Assembly: GCA_000827205.1 (NCBI GenBank)
Contig: KN832568.1
Span: 346,404-410,403, forward strand
Length of the DNA: 64,000 bases
Direction of reading: 5' to 3'
From: Plicaturopsis crispa FD-325 SS-3
Lineage: Eukaryota > Basidiomycota > Agaricomycetes > Amylocorticiales > Amylocorticiaceae
The notes below the pieces were generated by a model. That model was given only the letters and a program-made list of their open reading frames with translations, made no database searches and had not been told where the DNA came from. A program made the position numbers and the translations under genes. Shown piece by piece: positions 8,849 to 19,817 of the stretch. How positions within the stretch are numbered: the first letter of the stretch is position 1; each line of letters starts with the position of its first letter.

Positions 8849-10190
8849 ATGGCACGCTCTACAAACGCTCGTGACCACCGCCCCGCCGCCGCCGCCTCCA
8901 CATCGAAGGCAACACAACCAAAAGCTTCTTACCACCCTTACGCTGCTCCCTCCACATCGAAGAAGCTGAAATCTACCGCGACATGGGGGAAACCCACCGA
9001 AGCATTTGTAACTGGCACCTGCGATGATATACGAGTATGGAAAAGCGCAATTGCGGCACGTCGTGCACTCTCCTCCATCGCAATGTCACCCTTTTCTAAT
9101 TCTCTGAATAACTCACAGGGCGCTCTCAGTCAAAACAGGGACGGTGTGACAGTTTCCGATATCAAGAATTGGGCGTGGACTTCGCTTGGTGTCGATGCAC
9201 GTTCCGACAAGTCTGGCCCACTCGCTTTGATGCGCGCCCTTGACAAAGGTGTCAAACTCAAAACTTTGCGCGTAGTCGGTGAGAAAATACTTTGCCTTCT
9301 TCCGAAAGATAAAACAAAGGTTCGTCGCATAATTCTGGTCCTATTTGACCGTCAGTTTAATAAGGGTATAGGCTGCCGTCGCGAAAGGCTCAGAGAAGAC
9401 ATCCACCACACCGGCCTTTACTGCGTCGTCTTCCGCCGTACAACCCAAGGATACCCCTACCAAGGAGAATGTCAAGCCGTCGACAGAGACCATCCCCGGC
9501 CCCAAAGCCGCGACGGCGCTTGCTGCTCGCCCATTCAACCAATTCAAGTTCAAGAAGATTGGTGCGGAGAAGCCAGCCTCTCCTCGCAAAACGTCGAGCG
9601 ACAAAGTGCCCGAGAAAGAGGTGCGCGTTTCTCTACTCTACGCCTGCTCGCTCTCGATGGCGCTGACTTCTTTTGTGGCGCAGGCGCAGGCGAAGGCTGC
9701 GGCTACTAAAGCCACATTAGGTACCACTATGCGCCTTCCTCGCAGCACCCCACCGCAGGACAACCGACCGCAAGATGACAAGACCAAACTCGACAAGGAT
9801 TTGGACCGTATCCAGCGAAACATTCGGCTGCGGGTGGAGCAGCGCAGAGAGGAACTGCGTCGTGAGGAGGACCAGCGGCGCGAGGACCAGCGGCGCGAGG
9901 ATATGCGACGCGAGGACCTCCGTCGGGAGGAACAGCGCCGCGAAGACCTGCGTCGCGAGCAACAGCGCCGCGAAGACCTGCGTCGGGAGGAACAGCGCCG
10001 CGAAGACCTACGTCGTGAGCGACAGCGACAGGACTACGTCGTGCGTGACTACCGAGAACGGGACTACCCACGGGACAGCACTTGGCGGCACTATCTGCCG
10101 CGGGAGGAACCACGGGAGCGGTGTCGAGACTATGCGCGGCGGGACGACCTGTATGTCCCGCGACGGTATGACGAGCGTAGGCGCTATTGA
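8849..10190 (+). CDS. hypothetical protein with Arg/Glu-rich decapeptide repeats
   Basis: Three-exon model: 8849-9319, 9372-9620 and 9684-10190, encoding about 408 residues. The first intron is 52 nt and the second 63 nt; the second is a multiple of three, so its retention would keep the frame. The N-terminus (MARSTNARDHRPAAAASTSK) is low complexity. A middle block (VSDIKNWAWTSLGVDARSDKSGPLALMRALDKGV) looks like a folded domain but I do not recognise it. Next comes a Pro/Thr/Lys-rich linker. The C-terminal third is a highly charged stretch built on LRREEQRRED, expected to be a long helix or coiled coil, followed by an Arg/Tyr-rich tail. No catalytic motif is seen. Such R/E/D repeats resemble those of RNA-binding or splicing-associated proteins, but that is only a resemblance. 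Confidence 0.7.
9836..10025 (+). repeat. 30-nt coding tandem repeats (LRREEQRRED)
   Basis: About four near-identical 30-nt units encode a 10-residue period of Arg, Glu, Asp and Gln, flanked by shorter degenerate units (DQRRED). The array is in frame and inside the last exon of the hypothetical gene. Confidence 0.8.
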
Positions 10191-10539
10191 GAATGAGGTG
10201 TTCTTTGCGGCGAGGGTAGGACGTCGTGTCCTATATCGGGAGCAAGTTTGTCCCCGATGTCTCGCTGTGGTCGCCATGGACTCGTTCTCGTCTTTTTATT
10301 GCATTTGATTTCACTGTGTCTGACTATCTGGATGTACTTATATTGTATATATTTCTCTGCCATGGCTCCTCCGAATCTGTGTCCTGTTTAGCGAGAGCTC
10401 GTGAGTTGACATAGACTCAAAGCACTTCCGGGCTTGTCAGGCTTCCCAACTACATGCAAGGGGTCATATTATATAGGACCAATAAATTTAAGGCTAACTG
10501 CGTCGACGTCAAAGAAGCGGAATGTGTAGCGACGGCTAC
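10191..10539. other. intergenic between convergent genes
   Basis: 3' flanks of the Arg/Glu repeat gene and of the phosphatase gene. Nothing else is recognised. Confidence 0.45.
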
Positions 10540-12339
10540 CTAGAAAGCTGCGACTCCGCATGTTTTGTTCCACGCCGCTGACCCCCACTGTGTGCTCGTG
10601 GAGTAGCTGTTGGCTTTGACGAAGCTATCGTACGAACACGACCCGTGGCTCTTGTCGAACGAGGACTTGGCGCATGCCGACAACGGCAATGGAGACTCGT
10701 TGAGCACGAGACGGATCTGCGCGTCTTTTGCTCTGCGGAGTGAGACAGATGTGAGGTTAAAGCGAGCATGATCCTTAGCATGAGCGCTTACGAGCTGGTG
10801 CACGAGAACTTCTCCCAGACCATCTGAGCCGCAAAAGGCACTTGGATTGACGTCTTGAATTTACGGTTGGCTGGGACGGGACCCGACGCCGGAAGAGGGG
10901 GAGAGTCCCTGTCACAAAATGGTCAGTACCTCCATAAGCACGGCCGTAGGGTTAAAATTACTTGGCGAGTCCGAGGGCAGCTAACGCCTGGTCAATAGTC
11001 CTGAACACGAGCACGTTTGTTTAGAGTTGGTTGGCAGCGCGCATCATGTATGAAACTCACGTGTCGTGTCCGAATTCGAGGTATACGGCGCTGGCGTTGC
11101 CAGTAGAGTTGGAGAACCTGAGATATTGGTCATGAGTTCCCTCTGCGAGGCGCGCACCATAGCCGGAGTGATGCTCACCGTTCAATGAGTTTGTTCACGA
11201 AGAGTGTCCCCAACATGGGGCCCATGGGCGACGGGAGGTTGTAGCCAAATGCACCATCCATCAGAAGGTCAAGCTCGTACCTTGTGTGCGCTTTCAGTAC
11301 TGGTTCGACGTACACGGTTGTCTGTGTGAGACTCACTCGAAGTCCGCAATCTCTTTTTCGGTGAAGGCATCGCACCATGGGGAAACACCGTGGGCGGCCA
11401 GGTCATAAGCACACGCAAAGAGGGCACCGTGCGTGTCGTCGTCCGTAAGGTTGGTATGGGGCAGAACATTGTTGAGACGCTTCGTGATAGGTGGGAGATA
11501 GACAGCGCCCCATGTCACCGTGGCCTGCCAAAGGAATCAGTGTTACCTCGAACATAAGCTTCATGGGTTACGCACGTTGTTCCCGTAGGCGTACTGCCAG
11601 AGAGGACATGTGTCCATGGGGGTTATCCAAGATATCGTGACATTGTTCTCTGGGAGAGTGGAAAACTCTGTCTCGTTCAGGGTGGGCCAGGTCCGCCCGA
11701 AATAGCCTTGACTGAACCACTGAGCGGACTCGATAACCTTAGTGCGGTTGCGTAAGTAATCATATATGCGACAAGTAAGACAAGACGCCTACCCGATCTT
11801 GACCACCGGCGAGGACGCTCGACGCCTGAAGGTTAGGGTATTTCAGGCGGAACCTGTGTAGACGAGTTAGAACCACAGACACCTGAGCAATTACCGTCAC
11901 ATACTCGACACCGTGGTTGAACAGTTGCTGCCGCCCCGGGGCCGTCAAGTCATTCACACCGAGAGTGGTCGTATACCCCTTCTTCAAGAACTGCAAGTTG
12001 CTTGGCAGCTTAGCCTTTGCCAGGGCATCCGACGCGTTCCCAAGTTTGTATTGGAGACCTTGGATGAAAGGGAGCTCCGTTACAAGAGGGTACCTGGATC
12101 CATGCCGGTGCATCTGAAGAGAAGGGTGAGCATGGAAATGACATGCAAGAGATGCGGACACAGACCAGCATGACCTGATCCACGGTGCAATCATCTGGCA
12201 GGTCCGCCTTGACGCCTGAGGGTAAAGGCGCCTTTTGGTACGGGGACAGGTTTCCCAAATGCTGCCATGCAGAGTCCGCTGCGACGACGACGCCGACCCA
12301 GGACACGAGGGACACGCTCAGAAACGACCGAAAGAACAT
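10540..12339 (-). CDS. secreted histidine acid phosphatase, phytase type
   Basis: Multi-exon minus-strand gene. A signal peptide opens the protein (MFFRSFLSVSLVSWVGVVVAAD). The first intron separates VDQVML from the active-site motif MHRHGSRYP; RHGxRxP is the hallmark of histidine acid phosphatases, its His being the nucleophile. Further blocks follow in order: LKKGYTTTLGVNDLTAPGRQQLFNHG, the SSVLAGGQDRV region, WITPMDTCPLWQYAYGNN, TWGAVYLPPITKRLNN, ELDLLMDGAFGYNLPSP, then the proton-donor HD motif in YLEFGHDT. The C-terminus has paired cysteines (SACAKSS...GSCSYDSF...NKTCGVAAF), usual for fungal phytases. By family it releases phosphate from phytate or other phosphomonoesters outside the cell. 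Several N-x-S/T sites suggest glycosylation. Substrate preference cannot be told from sequence. Confidence 0.9.
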
Positions 12340-13212
12340 TTCAGGGAACGATAATCCACGGAGGGCAGAAAGACAAAATACCGAGTGCGCTGTGGACCAC
12401 CATGGTCCTGAATTTGATTATAAGGCGATCCAGGATCCTAAGGTACCGCCGCAAAGATATTTGCGGTGCGCATGAGGAGATGATGGGCGTCCATGTGGAA
12501 GCGCCGCTGCCCTGCCATTTACGCTGGCTCCCGCATGTGCATCTGGCGCACCGAGTTTGACGGACGATAAGCAAGTAAATATCCGAACACGTTCGACATA
12601 GCTGAGATGGAATGACACTTGGCGTGAACGCGATCATAATATGCGAAGATACGTTATAAGAGCACAGCAGACACGATTTAATGAGGAGTGAATAATATCA
12701 TGGAAGACTGGAACGGCGAGCCCCCCGACTAGAATACATCATTGAGTACGGTATTGGTTCGTCGACAAGTTGTTGGTGAAAGTATCTATACGAAAGGAAG
12801 CTGCAGTTCTGGCGGCAGAGACTGTTAACATTGTACAAGGATATAGCGAATGTTCCGACTCAGTGGACATGGGGACGCGACCGCACGTTTTAGCGTACGA
12901 GTGTTGGTGTCCGTCGCGTGTGATGGTAAGAGGGCGAAAGTGGTGAACGAGTCGGTGGTATAGTTAGTCGGATGCGGATGCGAGTAGATGCGAGTAGTGT
13001 ATGTGGTGCGCGGGGCTGAGTGGAAAATGTCGATCGGGGGTGTCTATAATATTAGGAGTGTCTGGATGCGAACCGGGAACGGCGACGAATAAAAGATTAT
13101 AGGTGTGGCGACAGATGTCGATAGCGTAGCGTCCGAGTCGAGTCGTCGAGGGAATATGCGATGGTCCTGAATCGATAACAGAACACGCTCATCCAACAGA
13201 AAGACCGTCTGG
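12340..13212. other. intergenic: phosphatase promoter and Nudix 3' flank
   Basis: 873 bp with no convincing gene. A short imperfect tandem of GATGCGAGTA lies near 12975-12995. Confidence 0.45.
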
Positions 13213-13852
13213 TCACCGACGTGGTGCCAACGACGACAGCATCAGCCCTTGCGCGAGCTCGTCCTTCCATGCCACACGTCTGACCGCCTCCGCATAGTCC
13301 ACCCATTCTCTTCGCCGCTCGTTGCACTCCAGCCAATCGTGGTCGAGTGCAGCGACGTCCAGCTCGTAGAAGTGGTACGTCGCCGACGCAGATGGGATCG
13401 TCGTAACATAACGTGTGATCGTCCCGCGCACGCCAGCTGTCAAGGCGGCAGAGCAGGAGGCACAAAAGCAATGAGGCGCGATGGAAAGGACGGCGGTCAG
13501 GAGGTGGGAACACGCAGAAAGTGACAAAGGGTGAGACCTTCTTCCAACGCTTCTCGTGATGCTGCAGCCTCTAAGACTCCGTCTGAGAGCTCCCATCCTC
13601 CTTTGGGTACTAAAAAAAGACGCGAATAGGAGTGAAGCGTTAGTATCAACGCTTGAGATGCTATCGTGTGACCAGTCCGTAATCTCGACACCGAGAGAGA
13701 AAAGCAAGACAAAATATGCATGAAATGTGCAACTCACAGACCCAACGATCAGGACGTTTGCGACTAGTCACCACAAGAACCTTCCCGGCTGCTCTAGCGA
13801 TGGGAATTGCGCAGCACACGACCCGCGGTACCGAGCGTCCTTTGGTGCCCAT
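13213..13852 (-). CDS. Nudix hydrolase, diphosphoinositol polyphosphate phosphohydrolase type
   Basis: Three exons: 13852-13738, 13609-13538 and 13436-13213, giving 411 nt and 136 residues. The start ATG opens MGTKGRSVPRVV; open sequence further upstream has no ATG. The spliced protein reads RWVLPKGGWELSDGVLEAAASREALEEAGV, which is the DIPP-type Nudix box with its REx2EExG core. The length and the WVLPKGGWE signature match the Ddp1/Aps1 family, which cleaves diphosphate groups of inositol pyrophosphates and diadenosine polyphosphates. It is cytosolic or nuclear by family. The gene lies between a phosphatase and a zinc transporter, both on the same strand, with no sign of co-regulation. Confidence 0.9.
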
Positions 13853-14804
13853 GATGAAGTTTGACTTGTTCAAACGGTGGGGCGAGGTGCAATCGGAAGA
13901 GCGGTTGGGTTGTAAAGACGTCGGTGAAGCGTTCAACGTGTCTTCATGAGCTTTGAGCTCACAGGACGAGAGCCGTGCAGGCCGTCCGGCAGACGACCAA
14001 GGAGGTGCTGCGGGTGTCGTTTTCGAAGTACTGTAGGCCAGGATTTAATGTGAGAGCGGGCGCGTTATGTGCTCGAGGATGAAATCGGTTGAAAACGGCG
14101 ATGTCGAGGGGCCAAAATGCGGGCACCTGGAAAAAGCGGATTATTGGAGCCAGGTCGCAAAATATAAAGGCCAGAGGCTATCGGACCTGGAACGCAGAGT
14201 CTTGTGCCGGCGGAACTTTGTAGATATGTCGGTTTGTGACAACGTTGTTTAGCAGCGTGCTGGTGGTTGGAAAGAAAGAGAGTGAACGCCGCTTATTGAG
14301 GTGGGCTTTAGAGAACGAAAAGTTGATGAAAAGGGAATTTTTTTGACGAGCGGAATCTACTTTTGCTGAAACGGCGAGCCGCGAAGTTGCGATGCCACTT
14401 TGCGTTTTACGCACGCACGTTCGATGGATCCGTCCGCGCGCCACCATCAGTCTCTTGCCGTCCTCCTCCTGCGCACACGGTAATCACACCTAACCGCCTT
14501 GATTGACCACAAGTTCGTACATTAATATCTAGGGCTAACACGTTAACTATACGCTCGAACTGTATGCATGACCGCGCAGACGATCCGACGCAGAAGACTG
14601 GAGGCTAAGCTTGGCCCGGAGTTGAACGGAGATGAGAATATTTCTGGAGAAGTCCATGGCATGTCCGTGCCTGGACCGAAGGCTTCTCCAGCCACACGTA
14701 GAGCCATGCTGGTACCGTGCATGCTCCCGCAAGGCCAAGCAGAGCGCTCTATTCGTTCCATCTGGAGAAACATGTCCCGTTAGGATAGGCCCTGCTCTAT
14801 AGAT
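13853..14804. other. intergenic: Nudix promoter and ZIP 3' flank
   Basis: About 950 bp without a recognisable gene. Small open frames are present but have no family features. Confidence 0.45.
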
Positions 14805-16787
14805 TCAGAGCGAAACGCACGCTACCAGGAACATGCAGATAACTCCAACGGCCATAGCTGCAAACTGCGGGCGCAAGTTCAGACACCTTCACGTCGCGGC
14901 AGGCGAAATAAAGTTCCTTACCTCACGGAGAGCCTGTGCCCCGCTTTTCGATTCTGCCAATAACCTGTGGGATACGCGGCATGAGTCGACCCTGTTCGAA
15001 GATAGACTGAAAGACATACGTGGGCAGGACGGCTACCGCGCCGATGTACAGAAATCCACCAGCTACAAATGGGATCACCTGCATTTTCCGCTTAGTACGT
15101 TCCGGTATTTGCATTACCGCCACTCACCAGGTCAGACAGTTGAACGGTCGTGCCCAGTATCCCGGATGCTGTCTGGCGTATTCCAGCCGCTAGATCGGTA
15201 GATTCTATCCCGCCCTCTTCTGAGGCAGATATGTTGTGAATGGCAATGCCCATGAACGTGCTGCAGGAGCAACAATAAGGTCTTCGAGTCATACAGCTAT
15301 CAGAAGATCAGACTCTCTCACCCGACCTATCGAGAAACAGCGAACCATGGGAGCATCGCAGAGGGTAACCATGACATAATTGCGAGCACACATCAGAGGA
15401 GAACGACGCGAGGAGCTATAGAGACTCACAAACGCGCCGACAGCGGTGAGGAATTGGGACTGCATTGCTTGTTTCTTAGTGAAGCCACTCCGAACCAGGA
15501 TGGAGTAATCGGCTATTTCATGTGGGATCTCATGCGCAAAACAGGCAAGGGTCGTGGTTGCTCCGATGAGAGGCGAAGAGTAAAAGGATGCGGCCATGCT
15601 GTAGAGCAAGAAGAGAAGTTAGGGCTGCAAGGCCTGGTATATTGCGCGAGGACATACGCGAGGCCGTCGGTTCTATTATTGAGGCAGATTAGCTTTCGAA
15701 CAGAAACGAGAGAACCATAAAATGTACATGTTGTGAACAAAGTCGCCAAAAAGGTTTAGATACGCAGAGAGTTTCGAAGGGGCGTTTGATGAAGCGGCAG
15801 GCTCAGGCGATGCCGCTGCCTCACCTGACGCCGTCTTTTCTCCGCCTCTTGAGCGCAGGCCGTTAGGCGCCTCTGATGTAGAGACCGCAGAAGCCGTGCC
15901 GGATGGCGATACAGAGTGAGAATGCGAGTGGGAATGCCCGCTCGCATCGTCTTCGCCACCGAGTACACGCAATGTCTTCTCCATGATGAAGAATGCGGCA
16001 AACCCAACGAAGATGCCAAGTCTGGAATGACGTCGTCAGCACATATCGCACTGTACGTAGCGGACAAAAAATCACCCGATCAGGATATTCCGTTTCTCTT
16101 CCACCATTACAAAGTGAGCACCGGGATCTTGATGCTCACCCATAAAGGCATGGGGGACAAGATGCAGGAAGACATCGGAAAGAAGGCCACCGGTCTGTGT
16201 TATCAGTGTATCAGCATACGCGAGGCCGTCAGCAGGGCATCGTGTCGACTGACGGCAAACGCTGTCATTGTGTTGAGGGTGTTTGCATTAATCTGCGCTG
16301 GGATAAATGCGAGAATAAAATTAGGGACCCTGCCACCAGAGTACGTGAGCGGGTGCGCTTCCGAGGACGTAGCAAAACATACGAGCTAATGTAAAACGTC
16401 GCGAGGACTGCATGAAACCATTAATGTTGAGACTTCGATGTCAAGCAACAGTGCTGGCGTACCAGAGTTCCATCCCGGCCCAAAGGGAAACAGATAAGCA
16501 AACACGGTCCGCATAATTGGACTCTGATCACTCTCAATGTCCGCTTTCAGAGCGCTCAGCCTCTGTACAGGAGGACATTGTGCAATTTCTGTTTCCTACA
16601 TGTGTCAAAAGTCTTCAAACATCAGCAAAACGCGTCCAACCACCGTCTTTCGCGAATCGGCACGTACCCGGACTATGACGGACGCTACCGGGGTGACCTT
16701 GCCGTCGAAAACATTTCCGCGCGCCTGCAATACGACGCAAGCCAAGGCGGCAGCGACAAGTAAGGTCCGACTGTAACGACTGGCCAT
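14805..16787 (-). CDS. ZIP-family zinc transporter (ZIP7/KE4-like)
   Basis: Minus-strand multi-exon gene. The first exon encodes a signal peptide (MASRYSRTLLVAAALACVVLQARG). Later exons give LHLVPHAFMGEH, a helix FVGFAAFFIMEKTLRVLGG, then a histidine-rich loop (GHSHSHSHS) and a Ser/Ala/Glu-rich segment. The metal-site helices follow: across a splice, GDFVHNITDGLA, then LACFAHEIPHEIADYSIL, the HEIPHE signature of the LZT/ZIP7 subfamily. The distal part contains a TFMGIAIHNIS-like block, FVAGGFLYIGAVAVLPT and a final helix AAMAVGVICMFLVA ending at the TGA at 14805-14807. By family it moves Zn2+ into the cytosol, in this subfamily usually from the secretory pathway or vacuole. One signature position normally Gly is Ala here (HEIADY). 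Exact exon borders in the 5' half are not fully resolved. Confidence 0.88.
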
Positions 16788-16974
16788 GAAAGGGAAGGAA
16801 CGAAGATGAGGGTTTTGAGGAGAAATTGTGCCGGCGCTGTTCTTGCCAGCGGTCAGTAGTCGGAAACCTCCGATTTCCGATCAAGTCTGCGTCACATTTG
16901 TGACCGGGCGCGTTTTGTCGCGACAGTCGTTCTCTTTCCACGACCGCAACATACTGGCAGAGCTATAGAACAAG
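16788..16974. promoter_or_regulatory. bidirectional promoter ZIP / RFC5
   Basis: Only 187 bp separate two divergent start codons. A GC-rich stretch near 16905-16930 (GGGCGCGTTTTGTCGCGAC) resembles E2F/MBF-type S-phase elements, which would suit RFC5. The resemblance is weak. Confidence 0.4.
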
Positions 16975-18587
16975 ATGTCTCTCTGGGTTGACAAGGTACG
17001 CCAGGAATGCCATATTCTCTGCAGAGAATTAATGAATATCTGCGAACAGTACAGACCAAAGACTCTCGATGATCTCCACTACCACCATGGCCTTTCTGCG
17101 CGCCTCAAATCACTGGTACGCTCGGCCGACGTCCATGGCATCCACTTAAAAACTGATGTTGCGCTATCAGGCTGCCTCGGGAGATTTCCCGCACATGCTA
17201 TTCTACGGTCCTTCCGGTGCTGGAAAAAAGACGCGTATCACTTGCACATTGAGAGAGTTATTCGGTCCGGGCGTCGAACGCGTGAGTAATCTTTAACTCG
17301 CGCGTTGCTCAACGACTCACAGGCTGTGAGTCCAGCTGAAAATAGATCAAAGGGTGTTCCTCTCGCCGTCAAAACGGAAGCTTGAGGTCAATATCGTGCA
17401 AAGCAATTTTCATATCGAAATAACCCCGAGGTGCGCCCTGCAGCTTACCTTCAGTGGCGCTGATGTAAATGCTTGAACGCACAGCGAAGCGGGGAATTAT
17501 GACCGGATAGTGGTGCAGGAACTGCTGAAGGAGATTGCCCAGACACAGCAGGTAGACCTCAACGCGAAGCAACGCTTCAAAGGCAAGCACCCCGTACACG
17601 TTTGCATTGCCATATTTGACTCCGGCGTCCGCAGTTGTAATTATCAACGAGGCCGACTCTCTCTCTCGCGACGCGCAGGCGGCACTCCGGCGCACGATGG
17701 AGAAATACATGGCGAACATGCGTATCATCCTCTGCGCAAACAGCACGAGTAAACTTATCGCGCCCATCAAAAGTCGATGTCTGCTCATGCGCGTCGCCGC
17801 TCCAAGTCCCGAAGAGGTGTGCGCGGGAAACAGCAATATGTCTGATGCGAGACTGACTTGTATCCATCGTTCAGATGCAGACTGCGCTGCGGCACGTCGC
17901 TGCGAAGGAGGGCTTCGACCTCGTCGACTCGGCCGCAGATAAAATTGTGGAAGACTCCGGTGGTAACCTCCGCAAAGCGATCCTCGTCTTGGAGGCGCTC
18001 AAAATGCAGTCGTGCGTCGCACTCTTATTTGTTCCTTCCACTCTCCTTTATTCAAGCCGTCCTGCAGACCGGACCTCTCGGGCCCGCTGACAATAGCAAA
18101 ACCAGATTGGGAGACGTATTGCCACAAAGTCGCGGAGCTCATCGTGCAGGAGCAGTCTCCTGCGCGCGTGCTCGACGTCCGGGCCAAGTTTTACGAGCTC
18201 CTGAGCCATTGTATACCGCCGACAGTAATTCTCAAGGTAGATAGTTCCGTTTCCTCCCGTTTTTATTTTACAGCGCTGAGTGCGTGCGCCAGACCGTCGC
18301 AGAGCGCGTCGTGGAGAACGTCGACGAGAGCCTGAAAGCGGATATTATGCACTGGGCGGCCATTTATGTACGTACTGTATTCACGCTGCGTCTGCTCACC
18401 GCTAAAGGGGTGTTTTGTAGGAGGTCCGGATGCGGCAAGGGAACAAGAAAATATATCATCTCGAGGCGTGGGTCGTCAAAGTTATGAGCCTCTACAAGGT
18501 GAGTTTCATCCTCCTACACCAAGCGTACCCTACGCTAACAACTCACAGCATTTCTTCTACGACATCGACATGTCCGGGTTCGATTGA
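16975..18587 (+). CDS. RFC5: replication factor C subunit 5 (clamp loader)
   Basis: Multi-exon gene. It starts MSLWVDK, spliced to YRPKTLDDLHYHHGLSARLKSL, the opening of yeast Rfc5 (human RFC3). Then come the phosphate-binding loop LFYGPSGAGKKTR with its characteristic double Lys, ELFGPGVER, LKIDQRVF, RKLEVNIVQSNFHIEITP, YDRIVVQELLKEIAQ, and VVINEADSL (Walker B in the NEAD form). ALRRTMEKYMANMRIIL and KSRCLLMRVAAPSPEE complete the AAA+ part, and IPPTVILK and a helical collar domain end the protein at DIDMSGFD. By family it is part of the pentameric RFC that loads PCNA on DNA in replication and repair. At least eight introns are implied. It is convergent with the HD-domain gene, whose stop lies 34 bp away. 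Confidence 0.93.
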
Positions 18588-18621
18588 TAGGTATCCGCCC
18601 AGTGTATTCCGTTATGTACAT

Positions 18622-19521
18622 TTATATTACAGCATTGTATTCGTCCTCGACAGAGGCGAGGAACTCCAGTAGCTGCGTGTAGATACGGTCGGCAGAGGTA
18701 AGCGTGTAGCAAAGCGAGTGCACCTACCAACTTGTGTCGTTTCTCGCCGAGCGCCTTACCGGGAGCGGTCTTCAGACGATCCTTGATATGCAGCAGCTTG
18801 TCGTAGAAATGTTGAATGGAGGTATCTTTGCGTGCGGGATCGTCGGGAGGGGCATGCAATGGCCTATGCAGTATGTCAGCCGTACCCGCGTACACACACA
18901 ACACACAATGCATGTCATACCGATTTACCGCGGTGCTGTACGCCGCACAGCGCAGCACACCTACAACAAGGGGAAACGATAGGCACATGGATCGCTACAA
19001 GTGAGATAAGCGTACCAAAAGCCCCAATCGCGTCCAAGCGATCAGCGTCCTGGACGCAGTGCAGCTCGACGCACGTCTCGTGCCACGGGCCCCACGCGCC
19101 CGTCTCCCGCAACTTCTTCTCCGTTGTCCACGACACGTTCTCCACGATGCGCGCGATCTGCGCCGCGCGTCCGTCGCTCACGATATCGACTGGCAGGCCG
19201 CGGAAGAAGGGGAGGAAGAACGCGTAGGCGTCCGCGGCCTGCGCGGCGGACACGTACTTCTTATCGAGCACGTCGTGCAGGAGGGCGGCGATCTCGACGG
19301 TGAGCAGATCGGGCTGGGTCGGCAGCGCGCGCGCGATGGAGAGGGCGGTGCGCCGGACGCGTTGGACTGGGTGGAGACGCGTCAACATGCGTATTGGAGA
19401 CATCGGTGGGGGACTGACCGTGAAATGCATCGTGTGAGGGGTCGTACCGGGCCATCGTCTCGATCATAAGCTGTTCTGCAGCCTTAATAGCGGCGCTCTC
19501 TTCTGCTGTGGGGTATGCCAT
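18622..19521 (-). CDS. HD-domain metal-dependent hydrolase
   Basis: Five-exon model: 19521-19419, 19366-19016, 18960-18921, 18863-18728 and 18672-18622. The sum is 681 nt, 226 residues. The protein opens MAYPTAEESAAIKAAEQLM. HD-superfamily metal ligands are visible: the H of YDPSHDAFH, HD in AALLHDVLD, and D of QDADRLDAIGAFG. After splicing the next block is RCAAYSTAVNRPLHAPPDDP, then QHFYDKLLHIKDRLKTAPGKALGEKRHK, which are conserved in the small HD proteins found across fungi, bacteria and archaea. The exact substrate of that family is unsettled; nucleotide phosphohydrolase activity is likely. The 40-nt third exon is easily missed and was placed by family alignment and phase. Confidence 0.87.
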
Positions 19522-19817
19522 GGCTCGTTCTTGTGGTTCGATATCCGATTGGTGCTATGCACGTTAATGGGGACGCTGTCTACCTGGTAGCGTATTTATT
19601 GTGTGCCAGGACCGATTTTTGACGCGACTTTGTCGTCGTACTCGTCAATATTTTGCGTGCAAGGACTTTGAACCAAATCGTACTAGCTCGAACAAATCAA
19701 AAGAGAGTTTTTAGGTTGTGCGGGGACGACATTACGTAATAGAGTACATAGAACATGTGAATGAGACATCGGTGCAGAATGCTCTCTTGACCGGAGACTC
19801 GACTTGTCCTCTTACCA
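19522..19817. promoter_or_regulatory. bidirectional promoter region
   Basis: 296 bp between the divergent HD-domain gene and the tail-anchored protein gene. No distinctive motif was seen. Confidence 0.4.

Noticed and set aside
9063-9118. Possible extra intron in the Arg/Glu repeat gene (GTGCAC...CACAG)
   Set aside because: Removing these 56 nt would shift the frame away from the longer, more protein-like continuation (GALSQNRDGVTVSDIKNW).
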